A stretch of DNA of 64,000 bases, taken from assembly GCA_950295325.1 (NCBI GenBank), contig OX485804.1:8990001-9054000 (forward strand). Reading direction: 5' to 3'. The stretch's first letter is position 1; every line of letters starts with the position of its first letter. The notes below the pieces were generated by a model. That model was given only the letters and a program-made list of their open reading frames with translations, did not search any database and was not told where the DNA came from. The translations under genes and the position numbers were made by a program. Below, in pieces: positions 35,981 through 48,600 of the stretch. The DNA comes from Polytrichum commune (lineage: Eukaryota > Streptophyta > Polytrichopsida > Polytrichales > Polytrichaceae).

Positions 35981-37797
35981 GGTCGGGGACGAAGGGACTT
36001 GGAGATGAGGAGAGAGCTCTGAGAGCCGCTCGAAGGGCTGGAGGAAGCAACGGTAACGTACAATCTGTAAGCATGCTGTGAGCAAAATCTTCTGCGCTCC
36101 GGGTGAACCCAATGCCGCAAGTTTAGATCCACACACACGCTCACAGATCACAAACACTCGAAGAAACAGCTTGGGGAAATTACAACAGGGGAACGCTGGA
36201 GAAGTAGATCGGTATCATCGGAGTAGGGATCGCCGAAGAGGCAGATCCCCGGAGACCGCCTTCGGAGTACTGGAGTACTGGGGGACGATGCCCGCTACCG
36301 ATCCCGGAAGACAGCAGGAAGCACCGAGAGAGCCGACAGGTTGGAGGTCAACTCAAATCGAGGACGTCATCAGGGGACCGTCGCCGAATGCTGGAGGACA
36401 TCGCAGATCTGAGAGAACCCTATAGACCAAGATTAGTTGTGATAAAGTGCCGATTGCTAACGAAGTGGAGTGTTGTGTGAACTTGCAGGGAGGATCGCGC
36501 AGTCAGCGTGGTGACCCAGTAAGACTCATCGCTTCCCCCCCACTCCGATATCACACTCAATTGATCGCTATAGTGCTCCCCCGCAGATCCCAGATTCCCC
36601 CCACATTGCTCGGTCCGTTGGATAGCGCCCGAAGCCGTCCCCTCATATACAGACCTGATCTGCTGGAGAGGCTTCCGAAGTCATCTCCTCCATCGTCGAC
36701 TCTGTCTGCTAGGAGGCCTCCGAAGATTGACTGCCATCGATTTGGCCTGGTGATCAGCTCTCGAAACTACCTGAAGCGTCGAAGGCCTTCAGAGTTGTTC
36801 CTCCACCATCGAAGCTGTCTACTCGGAGGCACCCGCAATCCTGCTGTCTACCAACTTGAGCTCTGGTAAGCATTCACAATCGTTTTCACCGTGACTCTGT
36901 CTACTGGGAGGTCTTTGAAGTCTTGTTGCGAAGCTTGCATTGCCACAGACCTTCAAAGATATGCTACCCGTCGATTGGGTTTACTGGAAACCTTCGTAGC
37001 TGCTCCCTCTACCATTGACTCTGTCGGTTGTAAGGCCGCCGAAATCCTGTTGTGCAAACGTATACTGCCCTAGGCAGTAGTTACAGAGCGGAAAGGGATT
37101 CCAGTACGCTCCATAGAGCGTTGCTTATCTCTTTGGAACGACTACCGTTCGCGAAGCCTACATCAACACTCCGCACACTGCACTGATGACCCCATGACTG
37201 CTTGGGCCACATCCAAGCATGAAGGGTGATTCCGATATGCCAAGATAAACCCCAGCAGAGGTACGCAAGCCAACCCAGCTCTCTTGTTGTAAGGTGGTAA
37301 TGCAGATTCAAGCTAACGGATCTAAAGTCCAAACTGAGCATGCTGGGGGACTTGTGGTGTGGTAGTGAAACACAACCTCAGATCCGTAACTTGGAAATGC
37401 ATGAACACCTAACAAACAAGATATGCTAAGCTTGCACACACCCCGCCCAAGCAAGGAAGTGTACCAAACATCGACTTAGACAGGTGTGTTGATCCCGGAG
37501 TTGCAATCCAAGTAGCCCATAACTAAGCGAGCTGAAGGGACTTGGACTGAGTGGTTGGCAGTCCAAGAGGATATGCAATAGCCGGGCTTCACACTAATCA
37601 AGGTTGGCTTTGAGTACACTAACTTTGCTTCTTCGAGTGACATACGGCCAGAGCTCAGCCGCCCATCATAGCGCCTCACTAATCAAACACCGTCAACAAC
37701 TTTACAGTAGCAGCGCAGCACCAACTTCAAAATTCGCACCAACAACAGCCTAAAGGTAACTCACCTAACAAAGGTACGCTACTCCCCTCTCCAAAAA
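35981..37797 (+). other. 5' UTR of the full-length LINE
   Basis: GC-richer than the rest of the element, with no consistent reading frame. Between about 36690 and 37060 a loose repeat recurs four times: (c/t)gactctgtct…ggagg(c/t)ct…cgaag, roughly every 80-125 bp. It probably contains the internal promoter. No sequence match to the leader of copy 1 was seen. Confidence 0.55.
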
Positions 37798-39975
37798 ATG
37801 TTTATCCATTTTGTTTTGCTTTCAATAGATAGGAAAACAAATGTTATAACAAAAACAAACCATGCAACTACTCACATAACTCACAAACTCCTCTACTACA
37901 AAGCCCCACTACACGCGTCAGTGGGAGGTAGAGGAACAAAACCAAAACAAACAAATAGCATCACTAAACTAAACAAGGCATTATGTTCAAACCTCTACAC
38001 TAAACCAATCAACCCCAAACTAGTAACCAAAACTAATACCATAACCTGCATAAATAAAATGACAAAACAAGGCAACCAAACAAATAAAAGCTTTAATCTC
38101 CTCTACAAAGCCCAATTGCACGCGCAAAAAGGAGGAGGAGACAAAAGCACTAACCTAAAAACCCACCAAAACACTAACAATTATTGTGTTCAACAGATGG
38201 CAAACAGAGGCAAAGCAGTACATGACGCCATCATGAGAAGCCCCACTGATACCAACATGGAAGACACAGAAGACACAATGATGATAGAGACTACTCAAAC
38301 CAAGAGGACACAAGAAGCAAAGAAAGGAAGCAGCTCAAGCAAACGGAAGAAGAATACAGAGCTTACAACCGGATTGAAAGACACACCGAAAGACTTCTGG
38401 CTTGGGATCGTGGCTATGGAGAAGCTCGCTATTGATGAAGGGGTAAAACCCAAAGATTGTAGGCCATCAATGAAGAAAGAAGACCTCATCGAAATGGGCA
38501 TATCTGAAGGAGAAGCTGAGGAGATGAGCCAAACCTTCAAAATCGCATTTCCACATGTGAAGCAACTACTCTACCCACTAGAGAGGCCGGATGGGAAAGG
38601 TGGGCAACATTTCAACTTAACCCAATTACCCATTGAAACAGAAGTCGATCCAGGCACTGGACTTTCCTTCGATTACCACATAGCTGTTTATTTTGAAAGA
38701 CCATCAACAGACTATACTCATAATGAGATACTCACCATGACAACAGCTAGACTAGCATGTATGAGCATAGAAATGGGGATAGGACTTGCGGAACCCATTT
38801 ACATTCCATGCAAAGAGAAAGAGAAAAACAACAAAATCAAGTTCTGGATGGGGACCATTAAGATTCATCTCAAACATCCTAAAGTTGATGGAGTTGGCAT
38901 GCTTAAGGGGCTACGCCCTTTTATCTTGACACTAGACAAAACCCAAACGCTAGGAAAAATTTGCAAATGCTATGATTCAATAGCCAGAAACACTTTGCTT
39001 TCTACAAAAATCGAGAACCCCAAGCTACACCTCATCTCCTCTAGTGAGCTACAGAGAGATGTTCTAATTGAGAGTTTCAGACGTGGATATGACTATGAGA
39101 TTGCTAGCGTGCAAAAGGTCAAAGAAGAAACATGGGGATGGCTCATCTCAACCACGCCAACACAAGCAAACATAATCATTCAATACCTTGTTCCATACAA
39201 ACAAGAACTCATGCATGTAATCACACCACAAGCAGCCAAAGCAGAGAGAAGGAGCCGCGGAGAAGGACTCACAGAAGACGAAATCAAGAAGAAGAATGCC
39301 ACCATGTTGTGCCTCTATGGTCTTCACAAAATGAAGAAAATAGAAGATACAAAGGACTCCATCAAAGCAGTTCTAGGAGGGTTAAATGTAGCATCTTTTT
39401 ACTTTCCAGGGCAAGTAGGTGACCTTCACAAAGGCACGGCCAATGTACAATGCCTCAACGCCATTGTCTATAGACAATGGGTAGGCAAGACAGTAGAAAT
39501 CTTTGGCAAACATGTGAGCTTTACGCCCCACCCAAAAAGCTTACAAGGAGCAATACCACCCACCAAGGAGGAACAAGAAAAACTTGGTTTTTGTGACATA
39601 TCCACAGCAATTGCGGATACACTTGAGGCAACTCGCAATGCACCACAAAACAAAGGGAAAAGTACGATGATCACACATGACGACCTTGATGCATTAGTTG
39701 AAACCGCCATGGACAAAAGGAATGGACAACTCATAATCGAGCTCAAAACAGAACTCACAGCAGAATTACACAAGGAAATGGGAGACTTCAAAAAAGAGGT
39801 GTCCTTAGAAGCAGACGTACGAGAAGAAAGAATCACTCGAAACCTGACAACACATGTCAAACTACAACTGGCGGAAATCAGAAAACAACTAGCACTCACA
39901 TCACAAGCGGTTAACATGACAACAAAAGCGCTAGACTCCATCCTAGCCCCAACACAACCACAATTGGAAAACTAG
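37798..39975 (+). CDS. LINE ORF1 protein (up to 725 aa)
   Basis: Uninterrupted frame. The ATG at 37798 gives 725 aa, but similarity to the ORF1 of copy 1 starts at the ATG at 38197 (MANRGKAVHDAI, 592 aa), which is the likelier start. Upstream codons encode a duplicated LLY(Y)KA.LHA motif about 207 bp apart. After a basic patch (SSSSKRKK) comes a domain conserved in both copies (FWLGIVAMEKL, FDYHIAVYFE, LKGLRPFI, GKICKCYDSIA, FRRGYDYEIA, ANVQCLNAIVY, FTPHPKSLQG). The last ~150 residues look helical and charged, perhaps a coiled coil. No CCHC knuckle or RRM is obvious. By analogy with other LINEs it should bind the element RNA; that is inference. Confidence 0.8.
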   Translation: MFIHFVLLSIDRKTNVITKTNHATTHITHKLLYYKAPLHASVGGRGTKPKQTNSITKLNKALCSNLYTKPINPKLVTKTNTITCINKMTKQGNQTNKSFNLLYKAQLHAQKGGGDKSTNLKTHQNTNNYCVQQMANRGKAVHDAIMRSPTDTNMEDTEDTMMIETTQTKRTQEAKKGSSSSKRKKNTELTTGLKDTPKDFWLGIVAMEKLAIDEGVKPKDCRPSMKKEDLIEMGISEGEAEEMSQTFKIAFPHVKQLLYPLERPDGKGGQHFNLTQLPIETEVDPGTGLSFDYHIAVYFERPSTDYTHNEILTMTTARLACMSIEMGIGLAEPIYIPCKEKEKNNKIKFWMGTIKIHLKHPKVDGVGMLKGLRPFILTLDKTQTLGKICKCYDSIARNTLLSTKIENPKLHLISSSELQRDVLIESFRRGYDYEIASVQKVKEETWGWLISTTPTQANIIIQYLVPYKQELMHVITPQAAKAERRSRGEGLTEDEIKKKNATMLCLYGLHKMKKIEDTKDSIKAVLGGLNVASFYFPGQVGDLHKGTANVQCLNAIVYRQWVGKTVEIFGKHVSFTPHPKSLQGAIPPTKEEQEKLGFCDISTAIADTLEATRNAPQNKGKSTMITHDDLDALVETAMDKRNGQLIIELKTELTAELHKEMGDFKKEVSLEADVREERITRNLTTHVKLQLAEIRKQLALTSQAVNMTTKALDSILAPTQPQLEN

Positions 39976-42629
39976 ATTGGAAAAACAACCACATAGCTTA
40001 CCCACAAAAAATGTGTACCTACACAAAAAAACAAGAAAAGAAAAGAAGGAGAGGAAAAAGACAAGAAGACAATCCAATAGCATATGGAAATGCTATCAAT
40101 AAAGAAACAAACCAAATAAAAACAAATAAAACCAAAGCATTCATAAATGCTTTCACACAAATACATAAACCGAAACAACAACAAAAACAAAAACAAAACA
40201 TACCAAACCAACCAAAAACAACAAATAAAACCAAAGTATTCCTAAATGCTCTCACACAAATACATAAACTAAAACAACAACAAAAACATCAACATCAACT
40301 TAAACAAAACACACCAAATCAACCAAAAACAACAAATAAAACCAAACCATTCCTAAATGCATTCATACACAAATTAAAACATAAACAAAAACATAAACAT
40401 CAACAAAAACAAAGCATACCAAATCAACCAAAAAAAAAAGAACCAACCAAAAAAAATACACCCTAATATATACAAAACCAAAGCAACAAACCAACCCAAT
40501 TCAATAAAACCCACTCTACATACAAAAATATACAAAATGATAACTACCAAACACCAAAACATACAACAAAAGAAAATTAGGAAGAACTTACACAAAACAA
40601 AACGGGCTCGGCCAACCGGCCTTGCCAAAGAACAAAGTAAATATAAACATAAAAACTCAAAAACCACAAATACACAAAACACAAACCTAAGCAAAACAAT
40701 ACCCAAACAAAGAAGTACCAAAAGTATAATAAAAAATCATAATAATCATAATAAAAAAGATATAGCATGCATACTTAAAACATATGCAATCAACACAACC
40801 ATAAAAACAAAACACACAACTAAACACAAAAGGACAAACACCTCAACTCCCTATAACACACACCAAACAAAGAAACAAAGAAACCTCAAAAATATAATAA
40901 AAAACAAAAACCTAAAACGAGCCCGACCCACTGACCTCACCCACAACCAAAACAAACACAAGAATAGGCTCAAACAATGCACAAACTCAAACAAACTCAA
41001 ACCCAAAAATAATAAAGAACACACACAACATAAGCGAAAAAAACCCCACCCCAAAACATACCCACCACACCTACTAATTATACTATATGGAAACACTGTT
41101 GTTCAAACATTAACACAACAAAAAAGCAAAATAGACATACCAAAAACAAGCCTAATAAACCTAAAGCAAACCCCAAATAACAATAAAAAGGAAACACTTT
41201 TTAATATCTTCACACAAACAAAACAAAAAATGAATCAATACAAAATGTATAACCCAAAGCATCAAAACAACAAAAAAAACCCCAAAACATCTAAACAAAC
41301 ACAAACACACAAAACCATAAAAGACAATAAAGAAAAAACCCCTCATAATGCCCTCACACAAATGAAAATCAAAACAACACACAAAACCACAAAGTTAAAC
41401 AAACACAAACCCAAAAAACTCCGTAAAAAAGAAAAAAACATAACAAAAAAATACCCTCTCAAAACTACAAATGCACACAAAGAAGTGAAACCATACATAA
41501 CACGAAGAAAAAAACAACAAACAAGCACACCTAACACAACCTATACTACTTTAATAAACCATACAAACAAACATACAAACCCTAGCACCATCACACTACC
41601 TTCAAAAATTACCTCACAACATCATAACAAAAACACACAAAAATATCAAACACAAAAAACAAACAAAAACCACCTAAAACGGGCTCGGCCTACCGGCCTC
41701 GCCCAAAACAAAGTAACCAAAATAAAAAAATAAAAAAATAGAAAACACCAATACATAAACACACATATCAACAAACAAATACATCAAAGAAACACAAAAT
41801 ACCCAAGTCATATAACAAACCTAAACTCTACAAAAAATCATAACAACAACAAACAACGAAACCCAAACCAAAAGAAACAAGAAAATCCTCCAATAAACCA
41901 AACACCCTCCCTACACCTACTACCAACACTTAATGGAGACACTAAAACCTCACAAAAAGAAACAAACCTAAACCTTACAAACAAATACAAGGAAAAGATA
42001 AACATAAAGAAACCACGCCCCGGAGAGCTAAAAGCACACACAAAAAACCAAAATCATACAAAATACAAAAGATAATAAGAAAAAAAAAAAAAACTTACCT
42101 AAATACACCACCCTCATCAAACAACCAACCAAACATGTGCAGAAAAACAACCCTATAAAAACACCAAAACTTCCTACTCTAACCTTATACCTCATAATAT
42201 TACTCAGTGCTAAAATAAACACACAACAAAAAAACAACAAAGATAGGCCAAAAGAAAGCTCACCCAAACCCAAACAACAAAAAATTACAAATACAACATC
42301 CCACAATACTTCCACACAAACGAAGCCAACAACAAAACAAAATAAGAGCGACAACCCAAAACAAAACAACAACGGCTCAAAAAACCCTAAAAATACACAA
42401 ACGCCCAACATCAAAAACAATAATAATAATAAAGACAAAACATTTCTTAATACCTTGGACCAAACAAAACAAAAAACAAAAAACAAAAAACAAAACAAAA
42501 TGTAAAACCTCAACAAGCATAAACCTTACAAACAAACACAAGAAAAAAATAAACATAACCAAAAAACGCCTCCGGAAAGCTAAAAACACATACGAAAGAC
42601 CAAAAACATACAAAACAAAAAAGACAATA
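39976..42629 (+). repeat. Inter-ORF linker with tandem and nested repeats
   Basis: Almost G-free A/C-rich DNA. Near 40121-40430 a unit encoding TNKTK.F.NA.TQIHK…QN.PNQPK occurs three times in frame (starts 40121, 40220, 40331; 33 and 37 codons apart). A GC-rich block encoding KRARPTGLA recurs at 40604, about 40919 and 41681, and once more at 42763. Segment 41681-41965 matches 42763-43015 (offset about 1.08 kb), including a degenerate 2A-like copy at 41911-41949. Segment about 41943-42090 also resembles 42498-42640. Frames 40011-40466, 40537-41733 and 42137-42505 cover parts of it; whether they are translated is open. Confidence 0.65.
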
Positions 42630-45600
42630 ATGAAACAAACAAACACACCCTGCACCACTCCAAAAACAACAAAACACAACATCACCACACTCCTCTCAAA
42701 GAAGTCTCCAAAACACCAAAACAAAAAAATACAACATACAATCCATAAAAACCACTCAAAACGGGCTCAGCCTACCGGCCTCGCCCAAAACCAAATAAAC
42801 AAAATCAGAAAAAGAAACCAATACAAAACCAAACATACAAAACAAACACAAACAAGAACCACTAAACATCCAAGTCACATAACAAATATAGACCCTAAAA
42901 TAATAAATAAAAACAAACAACGGTACACAACCTACAAAAAATGAAAAAATCCTCTCTTAACCCAAGAATCCTTCTTACACCTACTATTATTACTTAGCGG
43001 AGACATTGAAACCAATCCGGGACCCATGCCTAATATCCTAAAGACACACCCACCCACACATAGAAATAGATGCAAAAGGTACTTTATAGAATGCACAATC
43101 AAATTACAACCCGAATACCAACACTTAGCAACACAATTCTCTCCTATCATAAATTTAACACATCCAAAACACCAAGACACAATTGTAGCTTATCCATACC
43201 TATCAAGATACATCTATAAAAATCAACACCACGCACCCCCACGCATATTATACGCACTTATTACCAAAATTAGCCCAATAATAGAAACATGCAATCATAT
43301 ACTAATACAAACCCCAGAACCAGACTGGACAACAACAGTTCTAGAACGTATGACCACACTCCAAAATCCACCTGAAAGACACATCATAACCACGCACCCA
43401 TACACACAATTCCTACAAACAAATAAAGACATTATCAACCCACCCAACACCATTCACAAAGAACTATATAACTTCATCAAACAAAGTAATGAACCACTAA
43501 CCATACAGATAATGACAGACAAATTCCCTTTTTTATCAGAAAAATTACTTACAGAATCATTAAAATGCAAAGAGCCACTGCATGAATACTCCCACCCCCC
43601 ACCACTACCCATCATACCCACAATACACCCACAAGAAAACCAAACAACAAACCACAACACACACATAATCACATGGAACGCTTCATCACTAAGCACAGCC
43701 CTATCAAACCTCCACAAACTTATATCAAATACAACAAACAACCCTGCAATTATCACTATACAAGAAACCAAATTAACCGCAACAAAATCCACAAAGTACA
43801 TACAAAATCTATTTCCACAATATAAACTAATATTTAACAATACGCATACATTGACAAGATGTATACAACAAAGAATGCCATATACACCTGCAAGAGGCGG
43901 ACTCCTTACACTCATAAATAAAATATACGCATACCCCGGCAACATTAACAAAATCCCCACCCCAGCTGCAATATCACCATACCTACAAATAATAGAAATC
44001 AACAACCAACCTCTACAACCATGGTTAATAATACACATATATATGCCATCACACGAAGAAGATATACGATTTATACCAATAATACAACAAAATATAACAC
44101 AACAAACCACTAATCACCCAAACCATATACACATTCTATGCGGAGACTTTAACAGAGACATAGCCCTAATTGGACGTCAAAACGAATATAGTACAACACC
44201 ACCACAAGTAGAAGATATAGAATGGAATACATTCATGAACAACCTTCAACTCACATACATCTCCACGAACAGCTCATACTCTAGATAGGGTGGTCAGAAT
44301 TATAACCAAACCAGCTTAATAGATGGATACTACATCCGAACACCCAACAATGCCCTATACACATCAACCATAAATAATGACCACAATCTCAACTCAGACC
44401 ACTCCCCAGTAACACTGCATATACCATCAAATACACTACTAGCACGTTGTATGCCGTCAATAATAGATAAACCCATAAGGATATTAAACCCTATCCCACA
44501 GGTAAACATTGAAAAATTCAAAACAGAATTTTTGGAAGAAAATGCACTCCAGATAAATGAACTTACAAACACACTAAGAAATGACCAAATAACAAACGAT
44601 CAATGACAATCATCTTGCACAACACTAGACCACCTAATACAACAGATTTCTGACAAAATCCAAAACACGTGCAGTGCACAACCTCTCCCAGATCTCACAA
44701 ATCGTACATCACAACAAGGAGGCTTTCTACCAAGAAAACTCCAAAAAAAATGGAAAAATTATCTCTCCACCTATCACCTAATCAGGAAAGCAATTTACCT
44801 TATAAAGAACTCACCAAACTGGCCAACACAACCAATAATAGAAGAGCTAAAAAATCACACCCAAATGGTCATCCCCACCCCCCCCCCCCCCAAATCAAGA
44901 ACCCAATCAACAAGAATGGATCAAAATAGTAGTCCAAATAGCCAAAACCGCAAATATACATGCTCGAAAAATTACCACAAAATACACCCAAGAATGTGTC
45001 AAAAAAACAATATCCAAATATAGGCAATTATATGAAAAAAATCCAAAGAAAATTAACAAAAGAGTCTTCAAAAACCAAGAAACACCCCCACTTGACTGCA
45101 TTACAGACGAATACAACAATATACTTACAAACCCAGTAGATATAGCCAATGAAATTCACAAACAACAATCAATCAGTAATAGACCCATAGTACCAACATG
45201 TTATCACCAACCAGAACACACACCACACTGTACTTGCGGAGTAAGACAATACCCATGGCATGACCTTGACGGATTCGTCCTCGACAAAAGAGGGAACCCA
45301 CAAATTCCACTACATGAATACTTTGACAAAGAAACATATGACATTTGCCTTAAAAACCTAGCAAACAACAAAACACCTGGCCCTGATAAAATTCCTAATA
45401 TAATTCTAAAAAATATGCCCGAAAGCTTCCATACACTACTTTTTCTATTCTTCTCTCACTGTTACAAACAAAAACAAATTCCTACATCATGGAAAATAAG
45501 TTTAACCATACTTTTATATAAAAAAGGAGACCCCTCAAAATTAGCAAACCATAGACCAATAGCACTCGCAAACATAATATACAAATTTTTTACGAGTACT

Positions 45601-48600
45601 CTAACATTCATACTGTTAGCATACGGGGAAAAACACCAAATCTTACACGACAGTCAAGAAGGATTCAGAGCAGAAAGAAACACGTCCAGACAACTTCAAC
45701 TCCTCATAGCAGCACTAGAAGACGCAAGATTTACAAACCAAGACATATATCTACTATATATAGACTTCAAGAACGCCTTCGGCTCTCTTGATCATGCAAG
45801 GTTATTAGCAATAACGAAAGACTTAGGGTACCCAGAAGACGCTGTGAATCTAATAGGAAACATTTATTCAAACTCCAATACCATATTCACCGGCGAACAC
45901 TTCGGAAAGACAAAACCTATACCAATACAACGAGGTACAATACAAGGCGACACACTCAGCCCATACCTCTTTCTGATATTCCTAGAACCCCTACTAAGAT
46001 GGCTACAAAAAGGGAAAAATGGATACACATTTGGTACATCCAAACTAACAATTAGCTCGGCAGCATACGTAGATGATCTAGCAGCTATCACAAACAACCT
46101 CCAATCAATACAAACTCAACTAAACAAATTGGACAAATACTGTGATTGGGCCGGAATGGACTTGGGAGTGCCAAAATGTGCCATCACAGGATGCCCAAAT
46201 AAATCAAAAACAAAACATGAAACATTCAAAGCCAAAATCCAAGCCCAAAGCATCACCTACAGAAATCAACCACTACCTATCTTACACCAAAACGAACCCT
46301 ACGTATATTTAGGCATACAGCTAGTACCTTCACTAAAATGGAAGCTCCAAACACACATCACTTTAGCCAAATTAATAGACCAATGCAAACAATTAACAAA
46401 CTGTCCAGCTACACTCAAACAGAAAATAAGCATGGTGGATACCGTCATCAGAGCCGGTATAGCCTATAGCTTCTACGCAGTCCCATATTCATTACCAACC
46501 ATCAAGAAACTAGACAAAAAAATCATTGAAATCCAAAAAGTAATCTGCGGTTTTCCCAAATGCACAGCAAACATAATAACCCAACTACCACACGACCTAT
46601 TTGGACTAGAAGCCTTCTCACTAAAAAATGCCTACCTAAGATGTATTAGTGAACAACTTAGAAACGCATTAAATGATCCAGGAAGATTAGGAATAATTTA
46701 TAAAGGACTCATACAACATATACTAGCCAAACACGGAGGGGCAGAGGACATACAAAGAATCAAATACCAAGATTGCATCAGATCCCCTACGACACGGACA
46801 CTATTTCTGATGAAAAAGGAAGGCGGGGCTCACCTCAAAAGCATAGAAGCAAACTTCCAGCTACATATGACAGAACTAAAACAAGAATGGAGAACACAAG
46901 CCACAGCTGTACTACCCCAGCTAAACACCGAATTATCCAGGAAATTACTCCACAAACTCTTAACTCACAACATACAAAAGGTACAACACATCTCTCTCCC
47001 CAATGGCACACACTTAATGTCACCAAAAGACTTTCAAAATTATTATAAAACACCAACAAAATTAGAAAAAAACGCACTACATATAGCGGAACAACTTTTC
47101 TGTCACCAAAGTTGTAACCAAAACTGCCCAAACCCATGTAATAGACACCCACAAGCCCGCACACTCAAAGCAAAATATATATCAGACAACAGAGAACTAA
47201 CATCCAGAATACAAGAATATCCCTTACACCCACCACTACCACAACAACCCCAACAACCCAATCCACCCCCTAACATAAAAAACAACCCACTTAGATTCCC
47301 CATACACATTATACGAAACCACAAATCAAACGAAACAAAAGATAAGTATAAAATAACAAAAAAATACAACACATACCTATGCCAATGGTCACTCCAAAAC
47401 AACACAATATACAACAAATGGCTACCACAATGTGAACTCTTCCCATTGAACCAACCCCTAGTAATTAAACACAACATTAAATTACTAAAAGAATATTATA
47501 CTAGACAGCAATACAATTACTATAATAACATCGTAAATACACATCTAGCCCCCACACAAGCCAAAGACCCAAGATTCATACCACCACCTACGATAATACC
47601 ACACACCCAAATATCAGTAATAGAATGCAACCCAGAAAAAGACATTGTCACCTTAGAAAATACTATACATATACAAAACGAACTAACACATATATATGAA
47701 GACACCGGGAGACACCTCATCACCATCCCAACCACCAGACTAAAATGGCTATGGCAACAATACAACAAAGACAGAAACAACACACACGATCTAGTGCCTC
47801 CCCCACAATCATTTGAAACAGAAATAGTATGGCTCTACCAAAGATATCACTCTAAAAAACCGAAAAAATACCCACTAAACACATCATAATACACTCTCCC
47901 ACAAAATCTCCTTGATTCCATCACAGAAACATTCAACATCTCACATTCATACTTCTCCTCACCAGTAACATGTTCTACACATATCACAAAATTCTACTCC
48001 CCATTTGCAAGAGACAAAGTGTTTGGATCACTAGGCACCGCCTTCCAATACAAATGGAACGGAATTGGGTATGCCCATCCACATAATGAAGAAATGACCC
48101 AACAAGTAATACACTGGGCAAGATTAGCAGCTAAACATGACCCAAACACCATCACACTACTAGTCACACCGGACGTTAATTGGTACGAAAACTACTCACC
48201 ACACACCGGACCATTTCCCGACACACATGTTCTAACCCATTTCACTGCAGATACCATCACATACGATGAACCAACAAACCCCCAAAACATAAACAAACCT
48301 CGGATAGAACCATTAGCAATACACATCTTTTGCATCCACCACCAAAACCACAACATAGGCACACATAACCAAATAGCTACAATTAAAACAACAATAGAAA
48401 ATCTACAAATAGCACAATACCACATACAAAAGGCTCCACCCACACCCCACAACACACCGGTAAACAAAAACGCTAAATGGAATAAAGTACTCTACCCACC
48501 TCATATCAACCTGTCAACCACAAACACACCACCGTTACCAAACTACGAAATAAACGCTACATTAAAATTCCCACCACAATACAGCTACTACACAGATGGT

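Noticed and set aside
40019-42724. Many hydrophobic minus-strand frames (for example 42028-42516, 42377-42724)
   Set aside because: Shadows of the G-poor sense strand of the LINE; no domain or start context.
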